Assembly: GCA_037074615.1 (NCBI GenBank)
Contig: CM073522.1
Location: forward strand, 22,070,962-22,134,961
DNA length: 64,000 nucleotides
Direction: 5' to 3'
Source of the DNA: Leucaena leucocephala
Lineage: Eukaryota > Streptophyta > Magnoliopsida > Fabales > Fabaceae
The notes beneath the pieces are model-generated. The model was not told the origin of the DNA. It worked only from the letters and a program-made list of their open reading frames with translations, and made no database searches. The stretch's first letter is position 1, and the number at the start of each line of letters is the position of its first letter. Of this stretch, positions 31,502 to 43,886 are shown in pieces. The position numbers and the translations under genes are program-made.

Positions 31502-33445
31502 CTTTTTGCCTCCGAAATCCGTGCGAGTCCAAACTCCGCAGTTAAGCGTGCTTGGGCGAGAGTAGTACTAGGATGGGTGACCTCCTGGGAAGTCCTCGTG
31601 TTGCACCCCCTTTTTGCCTCCGAAATCCGTGCGAGTCCAACCTCCGCAGTTAAGCGTGCTTGGGCGAGAGTAGTACTAGGATGGGTGACTTCCTGGGAAG
31701 TCCTCGTGTTGCACCCCCTTTTTGCCTCCGAAATCCGTGCGAGTCCAACCTCCGCAGTTAAGCGTGCTTGGGCGAGAGTAGTACTGGGATGGGTGACCTC
31801 CTGGGAAGTCCTCGTGTTGCACCCCCTTTTTGCCTCCGAAATCCGTGCGAGTCCAAACTCCGCAGTTAAGCGTGCTTGGGCGAGAGTAGTACTAGGATGG
31901 GTGACCTCCTGGGAAGTCCTCGTGTTGCACCCCCTTTTTGCCTCCGAAATCCGTGCGAGTCCAACCTCCGCAGTTAAGCGTGCTTGGGCGAGAGTAGTAC
32001 TGGGATGGGTGACCTCCTGGGAAGTCCTCGTGTTGCACCCCCTTTTTGCCTCCGAAATCCGTGCGAGTCCAAACTCCGCAGTTAAGCGTGCTTGGGCGAG
32101 AGTAGTACTGGGATGGGTGACCTCCTGGGAAGTCCTCGTGTTGCACCCCCTTTTTGCCTCCGAAATCCGTGCGAGTCCAAACTCCGCAGTTAAGCGTGCT
32201 TGGGCGAGAGTAGTACTGGGATGGGTGACCTCCTGGGAAGTCCTCGTGTTGCACCCCCTTTTTGCCTCCGAAATCCGTGCGAGTCCAAACTCCGCAGTTA
32301 AGCGTGCTTGGGCGAGAGTAGTACTGGGATGGGTGACCTCCTGGGAAGTCCTCGTGTTGCACCCCTTTTTTGCCTCCGAAATCCGTGCGAGTCCAAACTC
32401 CGCAGTTAAGCGTGCTTGGGCGAGAGTAGTACTAGGATGGGTGACCTCCTGGGAAGTCCTCGTGTTGCACCCCCTTTTTGCCTCCGAAATCCGTGCGAGT
32501 CCAAACTCCGCAGTTAAGCGTGCTTGGGCGAGAGTAGTACTAGGATGGGTGACCTCCTGGGAAGTCCTCGTGTTGCACCCCCTTTTTGCCTCCGAAATCC
32601 GTGCGAGTCCAAACTCCGCAGTTAAGCGTGCTTGGGCGAGAGTAGTACTAGGATGGGTGACCTCCTGGGAAGTCCTCGTGTTGCACCCCCTTTTTGCCTC
32701 CGAAATCCGTGCGAGTCCAAACTCCGCAGTTAAGCGTGCTTGGGCGAGAGTAGTACTAGGATGGGTGACCTCCTGGGAAGTCCTCGTGTTGCACCCCCTT
32801 TTTGCCTCCGAAATCCGTGCGAGTCCAACCTCCGCAGTTAAGCGTGCTTGGGCGAGAGTAGTACTGGGATGGGTGACCTCCTGGGAAGTCCTCGTGTTGC
32901 ACCCCCTTTTTGCCTCCGAAATCCGTGCGAGTCCAAACTCCGCAGTTAAGCGTGCTTGGGCGAGAGTAGTACTGGGATAGGTGACCTCCTGGGAAGTCCT
33001 CGTGTTACACCCCCTTTTTGCCTCCGAAATCCGTGCGAGTCCAAACTCCGCAGTTAAGCGTGCTTGGGCGAGAGTAGTACTGGGATGGGTGACCTCCTGG
33101 GAAGTCCTCGTGTTGCACCCCCTTTTTGCCTCCGAAATCCGTGCGAGTCCAAACTCCGCAGTTAAGCGTGCTTGGGCGAGAGTAGTACTGGGATGGGTGA
33201 CCTCCTGGGAAGTCCTCGTGTTGCACCCCCTTTTTGCCTCCGAAATCCGTGCGAGTCCAACCTCCGCAGTTAAGCGTGCTTGGGCGAGAGTAGTACTATG
33301 ATGGGTGACCTCCTGGGAAGTCCTCGTGTTGCACCCCCTTTTTGCCTCCGAAATCCGTGCGAGTCCAAACTCCGCAGTTAAGCGTGCTTGGACGAGAGTA
33401 GTACGAGGATGGGTGACCTCCTGGGAAGTCCTCGTGTTGCACCCC
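31502..33445 (+). repeat. 108-bp 5S-derived satellite, 18 copies
   Basis: Like 25742..27577 with one additional G80 copy before the T6 copy. The last copy has G66A plus a private T-to-G at 33405 (+79). Confidence 0.95.
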
Positions 33446-33614
33446 TTTTGGGGCTGCTAAAATCCGTGCGAGTCCAAATCCGCAGTAAAGAGTGGTGGGG
33501 CGACAGTAGGGCAACGATGAGCAGCCAATAGGAATTCCTCGCATTGCACACCTGGTCTTTTATGACGTGATCCGCATGGTCCCTAATGTAAGTATTGATT
33601 GCGATCTCCCTGTC
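33446..33614 (+). other. 169-nt 5S intergenic spacer, type D
   Basis: Type D spacer. Confidence 0.92.
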
Positions 33615-33733
33615 GGGTGCGATCATACCAGCACTAATGCACCGGATCCCATCAGAACTCCGCAGTTAAGCGTGCTTAGGCGAGAGTAGTACTGGGATGG
33701 GTGACCTCCTGGGAAGTCCTCGTGTTGCACCCC
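33615..33733 (+). rRNA. 5S rRNA gene (type D, G64A)
   Basis: Complete copy with A at +64, equivalent to the gene at 10431. Confidence 0.92.
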
Positions 33734-34057
33734 CTTTTTGCCTCCGAAATCCGTGCGAGTCCAAACTCCGCAGTTAAGCGTGCTTGGGCGAGAGTAGTAC
33801 TGGGATGGGTGACCTCCTGGGAAGTCCTCGTGTTGCACCCCCTTTTTGCCTCCGAAATCCGTGCGAGTCCAACCTCCGCAGTTAAGCGTGCTTGGGCGAG
33901 AGTAGTACTATGATGGGTGACCTCCTGGGAAGTCCTCGTGTTGCACCCCCTTTTTGCCTCCGAAATCCGTGCGAGTCCAAACTCCGCAGTTAAGCGTGCT
34001 TGGACGAGAGTAGTACTAGGATGGGTGACCTCCTGGGAAGTCCTCGTGTTGCACCCC
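33734..34057 (+). repeat. 108-bp 5S-derived satellite, 3 copies
   Basis: Three-copy D-to-D pattern (G80; A43C+G81T; G66A). Confidence 0.95.
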
Positions 34058-34226
34058 TTTTGGGGCTGCTAAAATCCGTGCGAGTCCAAATCCGCAGTAA
34101 AGAGTGGTGGGGCGACAGTAGGGCAACGATGAGCAGCCAATAGGAATTCCTCGCATTGCACACCTGGTCTTTTATGACGTGATCCGCATGGTCCCTAATG
34201 TAAGTATTGATTGCGATCTCCCTGTC
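34058..34226 (+). other. 169-nt 5S intergenic spacer, type D
   Basis: Type D spacer. Confidence 0.92.
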
Positions 34227-34345
34227 GGGTGCGATCATACCAGCACTAATGCACCGGATCCCATCAGAACTCCGCAGTTAAGCGTGCTTAGGCGAGAGTA
34301 GTACTGGGATGGGTGACCTCCTGGGAAGTCCTCGTGTTGCACCCC
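34227..34345 (+). rRNA. 5S rRNA gene (type D, G64A), last G64A copy
   Basis: Complete copy with A at +64. No gene further right in the window has G64A. Confidence 0.92.
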
Positions 34346-35317
34346 CTTTTTGCCTCCGAAATCCGTGCGAGTCCAAACTCCGCAGTTAAGCGTGCTTGGG
34401 CGAGAGTAGTACTAGGATGGGTGACTTCCTGGGAAGTCCTCGTGTTGCACCCCCTTTTTGCCTCCGAAATCCGTGCGAGTCCAACCTCCGCAGTTAAGCG
34501 TGCTTGGGCGAGAGTAGTACTGGGATGGGTGACCTCCTGGGAAGTCCTCGTGTTGCACCCCCTTTTTGCCTCCGAAATCCGTGCGAGTCCAAACTCCGCA
34601 GTTAAGCGTGCTTGGGCGAGAGTAGTACTAGGATGGGTGACCTCATGGGAAGTCCTCGTGTTGCACCCCCTTTTTGCCTCCGAAATCCGTGCGAGTCCAA
34701 ACTCCGCAGTTAAGCGTGCTTGGGCGAGAGTAGTACTGGGATGGGTGACCTCCTGGGAAGTCCTCGTGTTGCACCCCTTTTTTGCCTCCGAAATCCGTGC
34801 GAGTCCAAACTCCGCAGTTAAGCGTGCTTGGCCGAGAGTAGTACTAGGATGGGTGACCTCCTGGGAAGTCCTCGTGTTGCACCCCCTTTTTGCCTCCGAA
34901 ATCCGTGCGAGTCCAAACTCCGCAGTTAAGCGTGCTTGGGCGAGAGTAGTACTAGGATGGGTGACCTCCTGGGAAGTCCTCGTGTTGCACCCCCTTTTTG
35001 CCTCCGAAATCCGTGCGAGTCCAAACTCCGCAGTTAAGCGTGCTTGGGCGAGAGTAGTACTAGGATGGGTGACCTCCTGGGAAGTCCTCGTGTTGCACCC
35101 CCTTTTTGCCTCCGAAATCCGTGCGAGTCCAACCTCCGCAGTTAAGCGTGCTTGGGCGAGAGTAGTACTAGGATGGGTGACTTCCTGGGAAGTCCTCGTG
35201 TTGCACCCCCTTTTTGCCTCCGAAATCCGTGCGAGTCCAAACTCCGCAGTTAAGCGTGCTTGGACGAGAGTAGTACTAGGATGGGTGACCTCCTGGGAAG
35301 TCCTCGTGTTGCACCCC
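34346..35317 (+). repeat. 108-bp 5S-derived satellite, 9 copies
   Basis: Same nine-copy order as 11162..12133. Confidence 0.95.
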
Positions 35318-35486
35318 TTTTGGGGCTGCTAAAATCCGTGCGAGTCCAACTCCGCAGTAAAGAGTGGTGGGGCGACAGTAGGGCAACGATGAGCAGCCAA
35401 TAGGAATTCCTCGCATTGCACACCTGGTCTTTTATGACGTGATCCGCATGGTCCCTAATGTAAGTATTGATTGCGATCTCCCTGTC
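35318..35486 (+). other. 169-nt 5S intergenic spacer, type D, subtype with C in the relic
   Basis: Same subtype as 12134..12302. Confidence 0.9.
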
Positions 35487-35605
35487 GGGTGCGATCATAC
35501 CAGCACTAATGCACCGGATCCCATCAGAACTCCGCAGTTAAGCGTGCTTGGGCGAGAGTAGTACTGGGATGGGTGACCTCCTGGGAAGTCCTCGTGTTGC
35601 ACCCC
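35487..35605 (+). rRNA. 5S rRNA gene (type D, consensus)
   Basis: Complete consensus gene behind C at -1. It is one of only five in the window with both (35487, 46144, 50680, 59644, 63100), so a good candidate for an active gene. Confidence 0.96.
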
Positions 35606-36361
35606 CTTTTTGCCTCCGAAATCCGTGCGAGTCCAACCTCCGCAGTTAAGCGTGCTTGGGCGAGAGTAGTACTGGGATGGGTGACCTCCTGGGAAGTCCT
35701 CGTGTTGCACCCCCTTTTTGCCTCCGAAATCCGTGCGAGTCCAAACTCCGCAGTTAAGCGTGCTTGGGCGAGAGTAGTACTAGGATGGGTGACCTCATGG
35801 GAAGTCCTCGTGTTGCACCCCCTTTTTGCCTCCGAAATCCGTGCGAGTCCAAACTCCGCAGTTAAGCGTGCTTGGGCGAGAGTAGTACTGGGATGGGTGA
35901 CCTCCTGGGAAGTCCTCGTGTTGCACCCCTTTTTTGCCTCCGAAATCCGTGCGAGTCCAAACTCCGCAGTTAAGCGTGCTTGGGCGAGAGTAGTACTAGG
36001 ATGGGTGACCTCCTGGGAAGTCCTCGTGTTGCACCCCCTTTTTGCCTCCGAAATCCGTGCGAGTCCAAACTCCGCAGTTAAGCGTGCTTGGGCGAGAGTA
36101 GTACTAGGATGGGTGACCTCCTGGGAAGTCCTCGTGTTGCACCCCCTTTTTGCCTCCGAAATCCGTGCGAGTCCAAACTCCGCAGTTAAGCGTGCTTGGG
36201 CGAGAGTAGTACTAGGATGGGTGACCTCCTGGGAAGTCCTCGTGTTGCACCCCCTTTTTGCCTCCGAAATCCGTGCGAGTCCAACCTCCGCAGTTAAGCG
36301 TGCTTGGGCGAGAGTAGTACTAGGATGGGTGACCTCCTGGGAAGTCCTCGTGTTGCACCCC
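35606..36361 (+). repeat. 108-bp 5S-derived satellite, 7 copies
   Basis: Same order as 12422..13177 (A43C; C95A; T6; three A80; A43C). Confidence 0.95.
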
Positions 36362-36530
36362 TTTTGGGGCTGCTAAAATCCGTGCGAGTCCAAATCCGCA
36401 GTAAAGAGTGGTGGGGCGACAGTAGGGCAACGATGAGCAGCCAATAGGAATTCCTCGCATTGCACACCTGGTCTTTTATGACGTGATCCGCATGGTCCCT
36501 AATGTAAGTATTGAATGCGATCTCCCTGTA
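36362..36530 (+). other. 169-nt 5S intergenic spacer, type Y
   Basis: Type Y spacer. From here Y genes start to follow one another. Confidence 0.92.
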
Positions 36531-36649
36531 GGGTGCGATCATACCAGCACTAATGCACCGGATCCCATCAGAACTCCGCAGTTAAGCGTGCTTGGGCGAG
36601 AGTAGTACTGGGATGGGTGACCTCCTGGGAAGTCCTCGTGTTGCACCCC
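36531..36649 (+). rRNA. 5S rRNA gene (type Y, consensus)
   Basis: Complete consensus copy. Confidence 0.96.
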
Positions 36650-38162
36650 CTTTTTGCCTCCGAAATCCGTGCGAGTCCAAACTCCGCAGTTAAGCGTGCT
36701 TGGGCGAGAGTAGTACTAGGATGGGTGACCTCCTGGGAAGTCCTCGTGTTGCACCCCCTTTTTGCCTCCGAAATCCGTGCGAGTCCAACCTCCGCAGTTA
36801 AGCGTGCTTGGGCGAGAGTAGTACTAGGATGGGTGACTTCCTGGGAAGTCCTCGTGTTGCACCCCCTTTTTGCCTCCGAAATCCGTGCGAGTCCAACCTC
36901 CGCAGTTAAGCGTGCTTGGGCGAGAGTAGTACTGGGATGGGTGACCTCCTGGGAAGTCCTCGTGTTGCACCCCCTTTTTGCCTCCGAAATCCGTGCGAGT
37001 CCAAACTCCGCAGTTAAGCGTGCTTGGGCGAGAGTAGTACTAGGATGGGTGACCTCCTGGGAAGTCCTCGTGTTGCACCCCCTTTTTGCCTCCGAAATCC
37101 GTGCGAGTCCAACCTCCGCAGTTAAGCGTGCTTGGGCGAGAGTAGTACTGGGATGGGTGACCTCCTGGGAAGTCCTCGTGTTGCACCCCCTTTTTGCCTC
37201 CGAAATCCGTGCGAGTCCAAACTCCGCAGTTAAGCGTGCTTGGGCGAGAGTAGTACTGGGATGGGTGACCTCCTGGGAAGTCCTCGTGTTGCACCCCCTT
37301 TTTGCCTCCGAAATCCGTGCGAGTCCAAACTCCGCAGTTAAGCGTGCTTGGGCGAGAGTAGTACTGGGATGGGTGACCTCCTGGGAAGTCCTCGTGTTGC
37401 ACCCCCTTTTTGCCTCCGAAATCCGTGCGAGTCCAAACTCCGCAGTTAAGCGTGCTTGGGCGAGAGTAGTACTAGGATGGGTGACCTCCTGGGAAGTCCT
37501 CGTGTTGCACCCCCTTTTTGCCTCCGAAATCCGTGCGAGTCCAACCTCCGCAGTTAAGCGTGCTTGGGCGAGAGTAGTACTAGGATGGGTGACTTCCTGG
37601 GAAGTCCTCGTGTTGCACCCCCTTTTTGCCTCTCGAAATCCGTGCGAGTCCAACCTCCGCAGTTAAGCGTGCTTGGGCGAGAGTAGTACTGGGATGGGTG
37701 ACCTCCTGGGAAGTCCTCGTGTTGCACCCCCTTTTTGCCTCCGAAATCCGTGCGAGTCCAAACTCCGCAGTTAAGCGTGCTTGGGCGAGAGTAGTACTAG
37801 GATGGGTGACCTCCTGGGAAGTCCTCGTGTTGCACCCCCTTTTTGCCTCCGAAATCCGTGCGAGTCCAACCTCCGCAGTTAAGCGTGCTTGGGCGAGAGT
37901 AGTACTGGGATGGGTGACCTCCTGGGAAGTCCTCGTGTTGCACCCCCTTTTTGCCTCCGAAATCCGTGCGAGTCCAAACTCCGCAGTTAAGCGTGCTTGG
38001 GCGAGAGTAGTACTGGGATGGGTGACCTCCTGGGAAGTCCTCGTGTTGCACCCCCTTTTTGCCTCCGAAATCCGTGCGAGTCCAACCTCCGCAGTTAAGC
38101 GTGCTTGGGCGAGAGTAGTACTAGGATGGGTGACCTCCTGGGAAGTCCTCGTGTTGCACCCC
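36650..38162 (+). repeat. 108-bp 5S-derived satellite, 14 copies, one of 109 bp
   Basis: The only array that is not a multiple of 108. An extra T at about 37633 makes GCCTCTCG from GCCTCCG in one 30-nt spacer. The T6 copy seen in other Y arrays is absent, and the array runs straight to a Y ending. Confidence 0.94.
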
Positions 38163-38331
38163 TTTTGGGGCTGCTAAAATCCGTGCGAGTCCAAATCCGC
38201 AGTAAAGAGTGGTGGGGCGACAGTAGGGCAACGATGAGCAGCCAATAGGAATTCCTCGCATTGCACACCTGGTCTTTTATGACGTGATCCGCATGGTCCC
38301 TAATGTAAGTATTGAATGCGATCTCCCTGTA
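38163..38331 (+). other. 169-nt 5S intergenic spacer, type Y
   Basis: Type Y spacer. Confidence 0.92.
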
Positions 38332-38450
38332 GGGTGCGATCATACCAGCACTAATGCACCGGATCCCATCAGAACTCCGCAGTTAAGCGTGCTTGGGCGA
38401 GAGTAGTACTGGGATGGGTGACCTCCTGGGAAGTCCTCGTGTTGCACCCC
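38332..38450 (+). rRNA. 5S rRNA gene (type Y, consensus)
   Basis: Complete consensus copy. Confidence 0.96.
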
Positions 38451-40178
38451 CTTTTTGCCTCCGAAATCCGTGCGAGTCCAAACTCCGCAGTTAAGCGTGC
38501 TTGGGCGAGAGTAGTACTAGGATGGGTGACCTCCTGGGAAGTCCTCGTGTTGCACCCCCTTTTTGCCTCCGAAATCCGTGCGAGTCCAACCTCCGCAGTT
38601 AAGCGTGCTTGGGCGAGAGTAGTACTAGGATGGGTGACTTCCTGGGAAGTCCTCGTGTTGCACCCCCTTTTTGCCTCCGAAATCCGTGCGAGTCCAACCT
38701 CCGCAGTTAAGCGTGCTTGGGCGAGAGTAGTACTGGGATGGGTGACCTCCTGGGAAGTCCTCGTGTTGCACCCCCTTTTTGCCTCCGAAATCCGTGCGAG
38801 TCCAAACTCCGCAGTTAAGCGTGCTTGGGCGAGAGTAGTACTAGGATGGGTGACCTCCTGGGAAGTCCTCGTGTTGCACCCCCTTTTTGCCTCCGAAATC
38901 CGTGCGAGTCCAAACTCCGCAGTTAAGCGTGCTTGGGCGAGAGTAGTACTAGGATGGGTGACCTCCTGGGAAGTCCTCGTGTTGCACCCCCTTTTTGCCT
39001 CCGAAATCCGTGCGAGTCCAACCTCCGCAGTTAAGCGTGCTTGGGCGAGAGTAGTACTGGGATGGGTGACCTCCTGGGAAGTCCTCGTGTTGCACCCCCT
39101 TTTTGCCTCCGAAATCCGTGCGAGTCCAAACTCCGCAGTTAAGCGTGCTTGGGCGAGAGTAGTACTGGGATGGGTGACCTCCTGGGAAGTCCTCGTGTTA
39201 CACCCCCTTTTTGCCTCCGAAATCCGTGCGAGTCCAAACTCCGCAGTTAAGCGTGCTTGGGCGAGAGTAGTACTGGGATGGGTGACCTCCTGGGAAGTCC
39301 TCGTGTTGCACCCCCTTTTTGCCTCCGAAATCCGTGCGAGTCCAAACTCCGCAGTTAAGCGTGCTTGGGCGAGAGTAGTACTGGGATGGGTGACCTCCTG
39401 GGAAGTCCTCGTGTTGCACCCCCTTTTTGCCTCCGAAATCCGTGCGAGTCCAACCTCCGCAGTTAAGCGTGCTTGGGCGAGAGTAGTACTAGGATGGGTG
39501 ACTTCCTGGGAAGTCCTCGTGTTGCACCCCCTTTTTGCCTCCGAAATCCGTGCGAGTCCAACCTCCGCAGTTAAGCGTGCTTGGGCGAGAGTAGTACTGG
39601 GATGGGTGACCTCCTGGGAAGTCCTCGTGTTGCACCCCCTTTTTGCCTCCGAAATCCGTGCGAGTCCAAACTCCGCAGTTAAGCGTGCTTGGGCGAGAGT
39701 AGTACTAGGATGGGTGACCTCCTGGGAAGTCCTCGTGTTGCACCCCCTTTTTGCCTCCGAAATCCGTGCGAGTCCGAACTCCGCAGTTAAGCGTGCTTGG
39801 GCGAGAGTAGTACTAGGATGGGTGACCTCCTGGGAAGTCCTCGTGTTGCACCCCCTTTTTGCCTCCGAAATCCGTGCGAGTCCGAACTCCGCAGTTAAGC
39901 GTGCTTGGGCGAGAGTAGTACTGGGATGGGTGACCTCCTGGGAAGTCCTCGTGTTGCACCCCCTTTTTGCCTCCGAAATCCGTGCGAGTCCAAACTCCGC
40001 AGTTAAGCGTGCTTGGGCGAGAGTAGTACTGGGATGGGTGACCTCCTGGGAAGTCCTCGTGTTGCACCCCCTTTTTGCCTCCGAAATCCGTGCGAGTCCA
40101 ACCTCCGCAGTTAAGCGTGCTTGGGCGAGAGTAGTACTAGGATGGGTGACCTCCTGGGAAGTCCTCGTGTTGCACCCC
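38451..40178 (+). repeat. 108-bp 5S-derived satellite, 16 copies
   Basis: Contains a G113A copy without G85A, and two copies whose spacer ends in CCG before AACTCC (A-to-G) near 39776 and 39884. The array at 55551..57278 has the same marks at the same places. Confidence 0.95.
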
Positions 40179-40347
40179 TTTTGGGGCTGCTAAAATCCGT
40201 GCGAGTCCAAATCCGCAGTAAAGAGTGGTGGGGCGACAGTAGGGCAACGATGAGCAGCCAATAGGAATTCCTCGCATTGCACACCTGGTCTTTTATGACG
40301 TGATCCGCATGGTCCCTAATGTAAGTATTGAATGCGATCTCCCTGTA
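40179..40347 (+). other. 169-nt 5S intergenic spacer, type Y
   Basis: Type Y spacer. Confidence 0.92.
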
Positions 40348-40466
40348 GGGTGCGATCATACCAGCACTAATGCACCGGATCCCATCAGAACTCCGCAGTT
40401 AAGCGTGCTTGGGCGGGAGTAGTACTGGGATGGGTGACCTCCTGGGAAGTCCTCGTGTTGCACCCC
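40348..40466 (+). rRNA. 5S rRNA gene (type Y, private A69G)
   Basis: Complete copy with a private A-to-G at 40416 (+69), near the intermediate element. Confidence 0.93.
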
Positions 40467-41978
40467 CTTTTTGCCTCCGAAATCCGTGCGAGTCCAAACT
40501 CCGCAGTTAAGCGTGCTTGGGCGAGAGTAGTACTAGGATGGGTGACCTCCTGGGAAGTCCTCGTGTTGCACCCCCTTTTTGCCTCCGAAATCCGTGCGAG
40601 TCCAACCTCCGCAGTTAAGCGTGCTTGGGCGAGAGTAGTACTAGGATGGGTGACTTCCTGGGAAGTCCTCGTGTTGCACCCCCTTTTTGCCTCCGAAATC
40701 CGTGCGAGTCCAACCTCCGCAGTTAAGCGTGCTTGGGCGAGAGTAGTACTGGGATGGGTGACCTCCTGGGAAGTCCTCGTGTTGCACCCCCTTTTTGCCT
40801 CCGAAATCCGTGCGAGTCCAAACTCCGCAGTTAAGCGTGCTTGGGCGAGAGTAGTACTAGGATGGGTGACCTCCTGGGAAGTCCTCGTGTTGCACCCCCT
40901 TTTTGCCTCCGAAATCCGTGCGAGTCCAACCTCCGCAGTTAAGCGTGCTTGGGCGAGAGTAGTACTGGGATGGGTGACCTCCTGGGAAGTCCTCGTGTTG
41001 CACCCCCTTTTTGCCTCCGAAATCCGTGCGAGTCCAAACTCCGCAGTTAAGCGTGCTTGGGCGAGAGTAGTACTGGGATGGGTGACCTCCTGGGAAGTCC
41101 TCGTGTTGCACCCCCTTTTTGCCTCCGAAATCCGTGCGAGTCCAAACTCCGCAGTTAAGCGTGCTTGGGCGAGAGTAGTACTGGGATGGGTGACCTCCTG
41201 GGAAGTCCTCGTGTTGCACCCCCTTTTTGCCTCCGAAATCCGTGCGAGTCCAAACTCCGCAGTTAAGCGTGCTTGGGCGAGAGTAGTACTAGGATGGGTG
41301 ACCTCCTGGGAAGTCCTCGTGTTGCACCCCCTTTTTGCCTCCGAAATCCGTGCGAGTCCAACCTCCGCAGTTAAGCGTGCTTGGGCGAGAGTAGTACTAG
41401 GATGGGTGACTTCCTGGGAAGTCCTCGTGTTGCACCCCCTTTTTGCCTCCGAAATCCGTGCGAGTCCAACCTCCGCAGTTAAGCGTGCTTGGGCGAGAGT
41501 AGTACTGGGATGGGTGACCTCCTGGGAAGTCCTCGTGTTGCACCCCCTTTTTGCCTCCGAAATCCGTGCGAGTCCAAACTCCGCAGTTAAGCGTGCTTGG
41601 GCGAGAGTAGTACTAGGATGGGTGACCTCCTGGGAAGTCCTCGTGTTGCACCCCCTTTTTGCCTCCGAAATCCGTGCGAGTCCAACCTCCGCAGTTAAGC
41701 GTGCTTGGGCGAGAGTAGTACTGGGATGGGTGACCTCCTGGGAAGTCCTCGTGTTGCACCCCCTTTTTGCCTCCGAAATCCGTGCGAGTCCAAACTCCGC
41801 AGTTAAGCGTGCTTGGGCGAGAGTAGTACTGGGATGGGTGACCTCCTGGGAAGTCCTCGTGTTGCACCCCCTTTTTGCCTCCGAAATCCGTGCGAGTCCA
41901 ACCTCCGCAGTTAAGCGTGCTTGGGCGAGAGTAGTACTAGGATGGGTGACCTCCTGGGAAGTCCTCGTGTTGCACCCC
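40467..41978 (+). repeat. 108-bp 5S-derived satellite, 14 copies
   Basis: Y-to-Y array. The pattern A80; A43C+C92T; A43C; A80; A43C occurs at the start and again in the second half, so part of it is internally duplicated. It recurs at 47307 and 51843. Confidence 0.95.
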
Positions 41979-42147
41979 TTTTGGGGCTGCTAAAATCCGT
42001 GCGAGTCCAAATCCGCAGTAAAGAGTGGTGGGGCGACAGTAGGGCAACGATGAGCAGCCAATAGGAATTCCTCGCATTGCACACCTGGTCTTTTATGACG
42101 TGATCCGCATGGTCCCTAATGTAAGTATTGAATGCGATCTCCCTGTA
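41979..42147 (+). other. 169-nt 5S intergenic spacer, type Y
   Basis: Type Y spacer. Confidence 0.92.
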
Positions 42148-42266
42148 GGGTGCGATCATACCAGCACTAATGCACCGGATCCCATCAGAACTCCGCAGTT
42201 AAGCGTGCTTGGGCGAGAGTAGTACTGGGATGGGTGACCTCCTGGGAAGTCCTCGTGTTGCACCCC
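42148..42266 (+). rRNA. 5S rRNA gene (type Y, consensus)
   Basis: Complete consensus copy. Confidence 0.96.
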
Positions 42267-43886
42267 CTTTTTGCCTCCGAAATCCGTGCGAGTCCAAACT
42301 CCGCAGTTAAGCGTGCTTGGGCGAGAGTAGTACTAGGATGGGTGACCTCCTGGGAAGTCCTCGTGTTGCACCCCCTTTTTGCCTCCGAAATCCGTGCGAG
42401 TCCAACCTCCGCAGTTAAGCGTGCTTGGGCGAGAGTAGTACTAGGATGGGTGACTTCCTGGGAAGTCCTCGTGTTGCACCCCCTTTTTGCCTCCGAAATC
42501 CGTGCGAGTCCAACCTCCGCAGTTAAGCGTGCTTGGGCGAGAGTAGTACTGGGATGGGTGACCTCCTGGGAAGTCCTCGTGTTGCACCCCCTTTTTGCCT
42601 CCGAAATCCGTGCGAGTCCAAACTCCGCAGTTAAGCGTGCTTGGGCGAGAGTAGTACTAGGATGGGTGACCTCCTGGGAAGTCCTCGTGTTGCACCCCCT
42701 TTTTGCCTCCGAAATCCGTGCGAGTCCAAACTCCGCAGTTAAGCGTGCTTGGGCGAGAGTAGTACTAGGATGGGTGACCTCCTGGGAAGTCCTCGTGTTG
42801 CACCCCCTTTTTGCCTCCGAAATCCGTGCGAGTCCAACCTCCGCAGTTAAGCGTGCTTGGGCGAGAGTAGTACTGGGATGGGTGACCTCCTGGGAAGTCC
42901 TCGTGTTGCACCCCCTTTTTGCCTCCGAAATCCGTGCGAGTCCAAACTCCGCAGTTAAGCGTGCTTGGGCGAGAGTAGTACTGGGATGGGTGACCTCCTG
43001 GGAAGTCCTCGTGTTACACCCCCTTTTTGCCTCCGAAATCCGTGCGAGTCCAAACTCCGCAGTTAAGCGTGCTTGGGCGAGAGTAGTACTGGGATGGGTG
43101 ACCTCCTGGGAAGTCCTCGTGTTGCACCCCCTTTTTGCCTCCGAAATCCGTGCGAGTCCAAACTCCGCAGTTAAGCGTGCTTGGGCGAGAGTAGTACTGG
43201 GATGGGTGACCTCCTGGGAAGTCCTCGTGTTGCACCCCCTTTTTGCCTCCGAAATCCGTGCGAGTCCAACCTCCGCAGTTAAGCGTGCTTGGGCGAGAGT
43301 AGTACTAGGATGGGTGACTTCCTGGGAAGTCCTCGTGTTGCACCCCCTTTTTGCCTCCGAAATCCGTGCGAGTCCAACCTCCGCAGTTAAGCGTGCTTGG
43401 GCGAGAGTAGTACTGGGATGGGTGACCTCCTGGGAAGTCCTCGTGTTGCACCCCCTTTTTGCCTCCGAAATCCGTGCGAGTCCAAACTCCGCAGTTAAGC
43501 GTGCTTGGGCGAGAGTAGTACTAGGATGGGTGACCTCCTGGGAAGTCCTCGTGTTGCACCCCCTTTTTGCCTCCGAAATCCGTGCGAGTCCGAACTCCGC
43601 AGTTAAGCGTGCTTGGGCGAGAGTAGTACTAGGATGGGTGACCTCCTGGGAAGTCCTCGTGTTGCACCCCCTTTTTGCCTCCGAAATCCGTGCGAGTCCA
43701 AACTCCGCAGTTAAGCGTGCTTGGGCGAGAGTAGTACTGGGATGGGTGACCTCCTGGGAAGTCCTCGTGTTGCACCCCCTTTTTGCCTCCGAAATCCGTG
43801 CGAGTCCAACCTCCGCAGTTAAGCGTGCTTGGGCGAGAGTAGTACTAGGATGGGTGACCTCCTGGGAAGTCCTCGTGTTGCACCCC
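42267..43886 (+). repeat. 108-bp 5S-derived satellite, 15 copies
   Basis: Like 38451..40178 with one copy fewer. It has one G113A copy and one copy with the CCG spacer end (near 43592). Confidence 0.95.

Noticed and set aside
38418..40193. Long open reading frames on the + strand (up to 591 codons) encoding a perfect 36-residue repeat
   Set aside because: The period of 108 bp equals 36 codons, so any stop-free frame stays open through the array. Frames break only where a SNP makes a stop or where the 169-nt spacer begins. The sequence is 5S rRNA, with no coding signal.
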